Shown here: positions 57,966-64,000 of the stretch, in pieces
Numbering within the stretch: the first letter of the stretch is position 1
Layout: every line of letters starts with the position of its first letter
Assembly (NCBI RefSeq): GCF_019968765.1
Contig: NZ_CP074149.1
Location: 806,001 to 870,000, forward strand
Length of the DNA: 64,000 bases
DNA from: Enterobacter sp. JBIWA008
GTDB taxonomy: Bacteria > Pseudomonadota > Gammaproteobacteria > Enterobacterales > Enterobacteriaceae
Direction: 5' to 3'
Made by a program: the position numbers and the translations under genes
The notes under the pieces: generated by a model
Databases searched by the model: none
Told to the model about the DNA's origin: nothing
What the model saw: only the letters and a program-made list of their open reading frames with translations

Positions 57966-58763
57966 ATGCAGGATAATCAAACGCAACCCGACACCACCTT
58001 TACGCTCAATCATCTCTCCTTTCGCGTACCCGGGCGCACGCTGCTGCATCCGCTCTCTCTGACGTTTCCGGCCGGTAAAGTGACGGGCCTGATTGGTCAC
58101 AACGGTTCAGGTAAATCCACGCTGCTCAAGATGCTGGGGCGCCATCAGCCGCCTTCAGAAGGCGATATTCTGCTGGATGACCAACCGCTGGAGAGCTGGA
58201 GCAGTAAAGCCTTTGCCCGCAAAGTGGCCTATCTGCCGCAGCAGCTGCCGCAGGCGGAAGGGATGACGGTGCGTGAGCTGGTGGCGATTGGGCGTTATCC
58301 GTGGCACGGGGCGCTTGGCCGCTTCGGCGTCGCCGACAGAGAGAAAGTGGAAGAGGCGATTGCGCTGGTCGGGCTAAAGCCGCTGGCGCACCGTCTGGTG
58401 GATAGCTTATCCGGCGGTGAACGTCAGCGCGCGTGGATCGCGATGCTGGTTGCGCAGGACAGCCGCTGCCTGCTCCTTGATGAACCCACCTCCGCGCTCG
58501 ATATCGCCCATCAGGTCGATGTTCTGGCGCTGGTACACCGCTTGAGCCAGCAGCGTGGTCTGACGGTAATTGCGGTGCTGCATGACATCAACATGGCGGC
58601 GCGCTATTGCGACTACCTTGTTGCGCTGCGCGGGGGCGAGATGATTGCCGAGGGGACACCGGCAGAGCTGATGCGCAGCGAAACGCTGGAACACATTTAT
58701 GGTATTCCGATGGGTATTCTGCCTCACCCGGCCGGGGCTGCACCGGTGAGCTTCGTCTACTGA
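57966..58763 (+). CDS. fhuC: Ferric hydroxamate ABC transporter ATPase FhuC
   Basis: FhuC powers FhuB in importing ferric hydroxamates. The ATG at 57966 gives MQDNQTQPDTTFTLNHLSFR and 265 residues as in E. coli; nine upstream in-frame codons lie over the terminator hairpin. Walker A GHNGSGKST is at 44-52, the signature LSGGERQRA is near 144-152, and Walker B LLLDEPTSALD is near 166-176. The stop overlaps the fhuD start (TGATG). Confidence 0.97.
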   Translation: MQDNQTQPDTTFTLNHLSFRVPGRTLLHPLSLTFPAGKVTGLIGHNGSGKSTLLKMLGRHQPPSEGDILLDDQPLESWSSKAFARKVAYLPQQLPQAEGMTVRELVAIGRYPWHGALGRFGVADREKVEEAIALVGLKPLAHRLVDSLSGGERQRAWIAMLVAQDSRCLLLDEPTSALDIAHQVDVLALVHRLSQQRGLTVIAVLHDINMAARYCDYLVALRGGEMIAEGTPAELMRSETLEHIYGIPMGILPHPAGAAPVSFVY

Positions 58764-59653
58764 TGCTCGACAAGATGCGCATTAGCCGCCGTCGCCTGCT
58801 GACGGCGATGGCCCTCTCACCGCTGCTGTTAAAAATGAACACGGCGCGTGCCGCCGTCGTCGATCCGCACCGTATTGTGGCCCTGGAGTGGCTGCCGGTC
58901 GAACTGATGATGGCGCTCGGCGTCACGCCCTACGGCGTGGCGGACATTCCTAACTATAACCTCTGGGTGAACGAGCCGAAGCTGCCGGACTCGGTGATCG
59001 ACGTCGGCCTGCGTACGGAGCCCAACCTTGAACTGCTCACCCAGATGAAACCCTCGTTCATGTTCTGGTCAGCGGGCTACGGTCCGTCAGAGGAAATCAT
59101 GGCGCGCATTGCGCCAGGGCGTGGATTTGCTTTCAGCGACGGTAAAAAACCGCTGGCTGTGGCGAAAAACTCGATTAACGAGATGGCGCATTTCCTCAAC
59201 CGCGAAGCGGAAGCCAAAAAACATCTCGACGAATTCGATGCCCTGATCGACTCCCTGAAGCCGCGCTTTGCTCACCGGGGCGACCGTCCGCTGCTGATGG
59301 TGACGCTGCTGGATGCCCGCCATATGCTGGTCTTCGGTAAAAACTGCCTCTTCCAGGAGGTGCTCGACAGCTTCGGCATTCGCAATGCCTGGGAAGGGGA
59401 GATGACGTTCTGGGGCAGTACCGCCGTCGGTATCGATCGTCTGGCGGCGTTTCGTGATGTCGATGTGCTGTGTTTCGACCACGGTAACGAACGCGACATG
59501 CAAACCCTGATGGCGACCCCGCTCTGGCAGGCGATGCCGTTTGTGCGTGAGCAGCGCTTCCAGCGCGCTCCGGCGGTCTGGTTCTACGGGGCGACGCTGT
59601 CGGCCATGCATTTTGCCCGCGTGCTGGATAACGCCCTGGGAGGTAAAGCATGA
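58763..59653 (+). CDS. fhuD: Periplasmic ferric hydroxamate-binding protein FhuD
   Basis: FhuD is the class III binding protein that delivers ferrichrome, coprogen and aerobactin to FhuBC. The ATG at 58763 overlaps the fhuC stop by one base and gives 296 residues, the E. coli length. The N-terminus MLDKMRISRRRLLTAMALSP is a Tat-type signal, with cleavage after about residue 30. The mature part has RIVALEWLPVELMMALGV and the FWGSTAVGIDRL region of the second lobe. The stop overlaps fhuB by four bases. Confidence 0.97.
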   Translation: MLDKMRISRRRLLTAMALSPLLLKMNTARAAVVDPHRIVALEWLPVELMMALGVTPYGVADIPNYNLWVNEPKLPDSVIDVGLRTEPNLELLTQMKPSFMFWSAGYGPSEEIMARIAPGRGFAFSDGKKPLAVAKNSINEMAHFLNREAEAKKHLDEFDALIDSLKPRFAHRGDRPLLMVTLLDARHMLVFGKNCLFQEVLDSFGIRNAWEGEMTFWGSTAVGIDRLAAFRDVDVLCFDHGNERDMQTLMATPLWQAMPFVREQRFQRAPAVWFYGATLSAMHFARVLDNALGGKA

Positions 59654-61632
59654 GTACGCGTATCGCCCGCTTTCCGGCGCTGCTGTTATCCCTGCTTTTT
59701 CTGGTTGCGCTGGCATTAACCGGTTTCAACCTCTCCACGGCGTTACCCCGCGCGCAGTGGGGGGCCGCTCTGGCCTCGCCGGATATCGACAATATTCAGC
59801 AGATGCTGTTCCACTACAGCCTGCTGCCGCGTCTGGCAATCTCCCTTTTAGTCGGCGCCGGTTTAGGGCTGGTGGGCGTGCTGTTCCAGCAGGTTTTACG
59901 TAACCCGCTGGCAGAGCCGACCACGCTCGGCGTCGCGACGGGGGCTCAACTTGGGATCACCGTCACCACGCTGTGGGCGCTGCCGGGAGCGTTAACCTCG
60001 CAGTTTGCGGCACTCGCGGGAGCGTGCGTGGTGGGGGCGCTGGTCTTTGGCGTGGCCTGGGGCAAGCGCCTTTCCCCGGTGACGCTTATTCTGGCCGGAC
60101 TGGTGGTAAGCCTCTACTGCGGGGCGATTAACCAGCTGCTGGTGCTGTTCAACCACGATCGTCTGCAAAGCATGTTCCTCTGGAGTACCGGCACGCTCAC
60201 CCAGACCGACTGGAGCGTTGTGCAGCACCTTTGGCCGCAGCTGGCGGGCGGTGTGGTGCTGACGCTGCTGCTCCTGCGTCCTCTGACGCTCATGGGTCTG
60301 GATGATGGCGTGGCGCGTAACCTGGGGCTGGCGCTGTCGCTGGCTCGTCTGGCGGCGCTGACGCTGGCGATTGTATTGAGTGCCCTGCTGGTGAACGCGG
60401 TCGGCATCATCGGGTTTATCGGCCTGTTTGCGCCGCTGCTGGCGAAAATGCTCGGGGCGCGTCGCTTGCTGGCGCGTCTGATGCTGGCACCGCTGATTGG
60501 GGCGCTGATCCTCTGGCTTTCCGATCAGCTTATTCTCTGGCTGGCGCAGGTCTGGCGGGAAGTATCCACCGGCTCTGTGACCGCGCTTATCGGGGCGCCG
60601 CTGCTGCTGTGGCTGCTCCCGCGCCTGCGCAGCATGAGCGCCCCGGCGATGAACGCGGGCGATAAAGTCTCCGCTGAACGTCGGTCGGTGTGGTGGTTCA
60701 GTCTTGCCGGTCTGGCGGTGCTGATCATCGCCTCGTTCGCGGCGCTCTCATTCGGGCGCGATGCCGCGGGCTGGCACTGGGCAACGGGTGATTTACTCAA
60801 TGAACTGCTGCAGTGGCGCTGGCCGCGTATTTTCGCTGCGCTGATCGCAGGGGTGATGTTGGCGGTGGCGGGGTGCATTATCCAGCGTCTGACCAGCAAC
60901 CCGATGGCAAGCCCTGAAGTGCTCGGGATCAGCTCTGGCGCCGCCTTTGGCGTGGTGCTGATGCTGTTCTTTGTGCCGGGGAATGCGTTTGGCTGGCTGA
61001 TGCCTGCGGGGAGTCTCGGCGCGGCAGTTACGCTGCTGATTATCCTGATTGCCGCCGGTCGCGGCGGATTTTCGCCGCACCGCATGCTGCTGGCCGGGAT
61101 GGCGCTCAGCACCGCATTTACGATGCTGCTGATGATGCTGCAGGCGAGCGGCGATCCGCGTATGGCGAAGATCCTGACCTGGATTTCCGGATCAACGTAC
61201 GGTGCCACCGGTAGCCAGGCGATCTGGTCCGGGATAGTGATGGTCGTGCTGCTGGCGATGGTACCGCTGTGCCGCCGCTGGATGACCATTCTGCCGCTCG
61301 GCGGCGAAACCGCGCGTGCGGTGGGAATGGCGCTGACGCCAGCGCGTGTGGCCTTGCTGCTGCTGGCGGCGTGCCTGACGGCGACGGCAACCCTGACGAT
61401 AGGACCGCTGAGTTTTGTCGGGTTAATGGCGCCGCACATTGCCAGAATGATGGGATTCCGCCGGACGATGCCGCATATCGTAATGTCGGCCCTGACGGGT
61501 GGGGTGATGCTGGTGTTTGCGGACTGGTGCGGAAGAATGGTGCTGTTCCCGTATCAGATCCCGGCGGGTCTGCTGTCGACCTTTATCGGCGCGCCGTATT
61601 TTATTTATCTGTTGAGAAAGCAGAGCCGGTAA
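59650..61632 (+). CDS. fhuB: Ferric hydroxamate permease FhuB
   Basis: FhuB is the inner-membrane permease, a fusion of two FecCD-type halves. The 660 residues equal E. coli. The halves cover about 1-325 and 335-660, each with about ten hydrophobic segments. Each half has an EAA-like loop, and both carry a NPLAEPTTLGVATGA or NPMASPEVLGISSGA motif (about 81-95 and 416-430). Overlap with fhuD (ATGA) indicates coupled translation. It converges on hemL. Confidence 0.97.
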   Translation: MSTRIARFPALLLSLLFLVALALTGFNLSTALPRAQWGAALASPDIDNIQQMLFHYSLLPRLAISLLVGAGLGLVGVLFQQVLRNPLAEPTTLGVATGAQLGITVTTLWALPGALTSQFAALAGACVVGALVFGVAWGKRLSPVTLILAGLVVSLYCGAINQLLVLFNHDRLQSMFLWSTGTLTQTDWSVVQHLWPQLAGGVVLTLLLLRPLTLMGLDDGVARNLGLALSLARLAALTLAIVLSALLVNAVGIIGFIGLFAPLLAKMLGARRLLARLMLAPLIGALILWLSDQLILWLAQVWREVSTGSVTALIGAPLLLWLLPRLRSMSAPAMNAGDKVSAERRSVWWFSLAGLAVLIIASFAALSFGRDAAGWHWATGDLLNELLQWRWPRIFAALIAGVMLAVAGCIIQRLTSNPMASPEVLGISSGAAFGVVLMLFFVPGNAFGWLMPAGSLGAAVTLLIILIAAGRGGFSPHRMLLAGMALSTAFTMLLMMLQASGDPRMAKILTWISGSTYGATGSQAIWSGIVMVVLLAMVPLCRRWMTILPLGGETARAVGMALTPARVALLLLAACLTATATLTIGPLSFVGLMAPHIARMMGFRRTMPHIVMSALTGGVMLVFADWCGRMVLFPYQIPAGLLSTFIGAPYFIYLLRKQSR

Positions 61633-61638
61633 TAAAAG

Positions 61639-61666
61639 CAAACGGCAACCTTCAGGTTACCGTTTT
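61639..61666. terminator. Hairpin between fhuB and hemL
   Basis: AAACGGCAACC (61640-61650)/GGTTACCGTTT (61655-61665) with one C/A mismatch and a TTCA loop; T-rich on both strands. It probably ends both convergent transcripts. It resembles the cueO-gcd terminator stem. Confidence 0.7.
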
Positions 61667-61676
61667 AGTGTTTGCT

Positions 61677-61720
61677 CCCTCTCCCGTGGGAGAGGGGTGG
61701 GGTGAGGGCATCAAGCCGCA
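61677..61720. repeat. CCCTCTCC palindromic repeat (copy E) between fhuB and hemL
   Basis: CCCTCTCCC (61677-61685)/GGGAGAGGG (61688-61696) are followed by GTGGGGTGAGGGCATCAAGC, the family arm in the same orientation as copy A. It ends five bases before the hemL stop. Confidence 0.85.
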
Positions 61721-61724
61721 CATT

Positions 61725-63005
61725 TTACAGCTTCGCAAACACCTTACGCGCCGCGTCGATGGTGTTATTGATATCTTCTTCACTGTGCGCCACGGACATA
61801 AAGCCCGCTTCGAATGCGGACGGCGCCAGGTATACGCCTTCTTCCAGCATCAGGTGGAAGAAGCGCTTGAAGCGTTCAACGTCGCACTTCACCACGTCCT
61901 GATAGCAGGTCACGGTTTTCGCATCGGTGAAGAAAATCCCGAACATGCCGCCCACGTGGTTCACCACCAGCGGAACCCCCGCTTCTTCTGCGGCTTCCAG
62001 CAGGCCGTTTGCCAGCTGCGTGGTCAGGTCGGTCAGGGTTTCGTGAATGCCAGGCTGAGCCACTTCGGTCAGGCAGGCAAAGCCCGCAGCCATGGCGATA
62101 GGGTTACCGGAGAGCGTGCCCGCCTGGTAAACCGGGCCGGTTGGTGCCAGGGCTTCCATCACGTCCTTACGACCACCGAATGCACCAACCGGCATGCCGC
62201 CGCCAATGATTTTGCCGAGGCAGGTCAGGTCCGGCACGACGTCGTAGTAAGACTGGGCACCCGCCAGCGCCACGCGGAAGCCGGTCATGACTTCATCGAT
62301 GATTAGCAGCGCGCCGAATTCGTCACACAGGGCGCGCAGGCCCGGCAGGAAGTCAGGCTGCGGTGGGATACAGTTCATGTTACCCGCAACCGGCTCAACG
62401 ATGATGCAGGCGATCTCCTGCGGATACTGCTCGAACGCCGCGCGAACGGTAGCAAGATCGTTGTAGGTGCAGGTCAGGGTGTGCTTCGCGAAATCTGCCG
62501 GCACGCCCGGGGAGTTCGGCTGGCCGAGCGTCAGCGCGCCGGAACCGGCTTTCACCAGCAGGCAGTCCGCATGACCGTGGTAGCAGCCTTCAAACTTGAT
62601 GATTTTATCGCGACCGGTAAAACCGCGCGCCAGGCGGATGGCGCTCATGGTGGCCTCGGTACCGGAGTTCACCATGCGCACCATGTCCATGGTGGGCACC
62701 AGTTCGGTCACCAGCTCCGCCATTTTCACTTCCATTTCGGTTGGCGCGCCGAAGCTCAGGCCGCGCTGGGCGGCTTCAATCACCGCGTTACGAATGGCCG
62801 GGTGGTTGTGCCCCAGCACCATCGGTCCCCAGGAACCCACATAATCGATATAGGCTTTGCCATCGACATCATACAGATACGCGCCGTCAGCACGTTCGAT
62901 AAACAGCGGCGTACCGCCCACGCCGGTGAAGGCGCGCACGGGTGAGTTCACGCCACCCGGAATAAGCTCGCGGGCTGCACTGTAGAGGTTTTCAGACTTG
63001 CTCAT
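61725..63005 (-). CDS. hemL: Glutamate-1-semialdehyde 2,1-aminomutase HemL
   Basis: HemL converts glutamate-1-semialdehyde to 5-aminolevulinate, an early step of the C5 haem pathway. The 426 residues equal E. coli. The PLP lysine is Lys265 ([11 protein letters not shown]), and the PLP-binding [10 protein letters not shown] is near 235-244. [15 protein letters not shown] is near 113-127. The gene is convergent with fhuB and divergent from clcA over 177 bases. No obvious operator is seen in that gap. Confidence 0.98.
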   Translation of the reverse strand: MSKSENLYSAARELIPGGVNSPVRAFTGVGGTPLFIERADGAYLYDVDGKAYIDYVGSWGPMVLGHNHPAIRNAVIEAAQRGLSFGAPTEMEVKMAELVTELVPTMDMVRMVNSGTEATMSAIRLARGFTGRDKIIKFEGCYHGHADCLLVKAGSGALTLGQPNSPGVPADFAKHTLTCTYNDLATVRAAFEQYPQEIACIIVEPVAGNMNCIPPQPDFLPGLRALCDEFGALLIIDEVMTGFRVALAGAQSYYDVVPDLTCLGKIIGGGMPVGAFGGRKDVMEALAPTGPVYQAGTLSGNPIAMAAGFACLTEVAQPGIHETLTDLTTQLANGLLEAAEEAGVPLVVNHVGGMFGIFFTDAKTVTCYQDVVKCDVERFKRFFHLMLEEGVYLAPSAFEAGFMSVAHSEEDINNTIDAARKVFAKL

Positions 63006-63182
63006 GGCGTCGTTCCTGGTTCGTATAAAATGATTAAGCCCACTATTCTAAGTGATTCGGGGAAGGTTATGAAATTTTTAGCCGGGTAATGCTTTAAGAT
63101 TTGTTAAGTAATTTTCAGGAGACGGTAGGGCAGTCTCTGGTAAAATCCCTGCGGCTTTTTGTATGACGAATAAGAACAGGAC

Positions 63183-64000
63183 ATGAAATCAGATTCTCCG
63201 TCTTTTGAAGAACAACAGTTTACGCGCGCCCAGCACCGAATCAGCATTCGGCGGCTGCTCAATCGCGATAAAACGCCGCTGGCGATCCTGCTGGCCGCTG
63301 CCGTGGTGGGCACACTCGCGGGGCTGATTGGCGTGGCGTTTGAAAAAGCGGTTAACGCCGTACTCAACTGGCGAGTGGGCACCGTGGCCGGTTTCGCCGA
63401 CAGCGAATGGCTGGTCTGGGTGTGGGCATTCGGGCTGTCTGCGCTGTTTGCCATGGTGGGGTATTTTCTGGTGCGTAAATTTGCGCCGGAAGCGGGCGGG
63501 TCGGGCATCCCGGAAATTGAAGGTGCGCTGGAGGAGCTGCGTCCGGTTCGCTGGTGGCGGGTGATTCCGGTTAAATTCATCGGCGGTATGGGTACCCTGG
63601 GCGCGGGCATGGTGCTTGGCCGGGAAGGGCCCACGGTACAGCTGGGGGGCAACGTCGGCCGCATGGTGGGCGATCTGTTTCGGATGCGAAGCGCCGAAGC
63701 GCGCCATACGCTGCTGGCAACCGGCGCGGCGGCAGGGCTTTCCGCCGCGTTTAACGCGCCGCTGGCGGGCATTTTGTTCATTATCGAAGAGATGCGCGCG
63801 CAGTTTCGCTACAACCTGATCTCGATTAAAGCGGTGTTTACCGGCGTTATTATGTCGAGCATCGTGTTTCGCATCTTTAATGGCGAGGGAGCGGTCATTG
63901 AGGTGGGTAAACTGACCAACGCGCCGGTCAACACCCTGTGGCTTTACCTGATCCTCGGCATGGTTTTTGGCGTGGTGGGACCGCTGTTTAACACCTTTAT
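63183..64000 (+). CDS. clcA: H+/Cl- exchange transporter ClcA (3' truncated by window)
   Basis: ClcA swaps two chloride ions for one proton across the inner membrane and aids extreme acid resistance. The frame is open from the ATG at 63183 to the window edge, giving the first 272 residues of about 470. The N-terminus [12 protein letters not shown] is followed by a cytoplasmic helix with Arg-rich residues, then membrane helices. The selectivity filter GSGIP has Ser107, the gating glutamate is Glu148 (GREGP), and the proton glutamate is Glu203 (IIEEM), all in E. coli positions. The rest, including Tyr445, lies outside the window. It is divergent from hemL. Confidence 0.96.
   Translation, partial: MKSDSPSFEEQQFTRAQHRISIRRLLNRDKTPLAILLAAAVVGTLAGLIGVAFEKAVNAVLNWRVGTVAGFADSEWLVWVWAFGLSALFAMVGYFLVRKFAPEAGGSGIPEIEGALEELRPVRWWRVIPVKFIGGMGTLGAGMVLGREGPTVQLGGNVGRMVGDLFRMRSAEARHTLLATGAAAGLSAAFNAPLAGILFIIEEMRAQFRYNLISIKAVFTGVIMSSIVFRIFNGEGAVIEVGKLTNAPVNTLWLYLILGMVFGVVGPLFNTF

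Overview
This 64 kb window is ordinary chromosome from a member of the Enterobacteriaceae. Gene order and protein sequences follow the Escherichia coli 2-3 minute region from lpxC to clcA almost gene for gene. Moderately high GC, an intact ampD-ampE pair, a chromosomal traT-type lipoprotein gene and Enterobacter-style palindromic repeats fit Enterobacter or a close relative (Lelliottia, Leclercia, Klebsiella group). The genus is an inference and cannot be fixed from the window alone. I see 54 protein genes, the last one (clcA) cut by the window edge. There are no rRNA or tRNA genes, no CRISPR array, no insertion sequence and no prophage.

Layout. 1-4.9 kb: lpxC, secM, secA and mutT (lipid A synthesis, secretion monitor and motor, nucleotide sanitation). 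4.9-6.5 kb, minus strand: yacG, zapD, coaE. 6.7-7.8 kb: guaC. 7.8-10.9 kb, minus: the type IV pilus remnant hofC-hofB-ppdD. 11-13.4 kb: nadC, divergent from ampD-ampE. 13.4-15.8 kb: a two-gene sugar cassette (GH43 hydrolase and GPH symporter) that E. coli K-12 lacks here. 15.9-24.9 kb: aroP, divergent from pdhR-aceE-aceF-lpd (pyruvate dehydrogenase complex). 25.1-28.3 kb: a second lineage-variable patch with a TraT-like lipoprotein and the DUF2950/DUF3300 (yacH) pair. 28.7-34 kb: acnB, yacL, speD-speE and yacC. 34.1-38.2 kb: cueO facing gcd. 38.4-43.3 kb: hpt, can, yadG-yadH, yadI, yadE. 43.3-45.4 kb, minus: panD, panC, panB (pantothenate). 45.5-50.2 kb, minus: folK, pcnB, gluQ, dksA, sfsA, thpR. 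50.3-55.4 kb: hrpB, mrcB. 55.7-61.6 kb: fhuA-fhuC-fhuD-fhuB (ferrichrome uptake). 61.7-64 kb: hemL, divergent from partial clcA.

Regulation readable from the DNA includes a perfect PdhR operator before pdhR, a paired TyrR box before aroP, a CueR-type promoter with a 19-bp spacer before cueO, a perfect CRP site over the predicted gcd -35 element, a Fur-like box before fhuA, the SecM arrest peptide before secA, and a non-canonical ATT start for pcnB. Five genes start with codons other than ATG or GTG/TTG usage that needed correcting: pcnB (ATT), speD (TTG), and secM, acnB, hrpB and panC (GTG).

I did not find a convincing undescribed multi-gene system. The most interesting items are the ATT-initiated pcnB, the GH43/symporter cassette, the chromosomal TraT gene, the DUF3300/DUF2950 pair, a six-copy palindromic repeat family restricted to 3' ends of genes, and several perfect intergenic palindromes (before mrcB, lpd, guaC and ppdD) with no assigned regulator.
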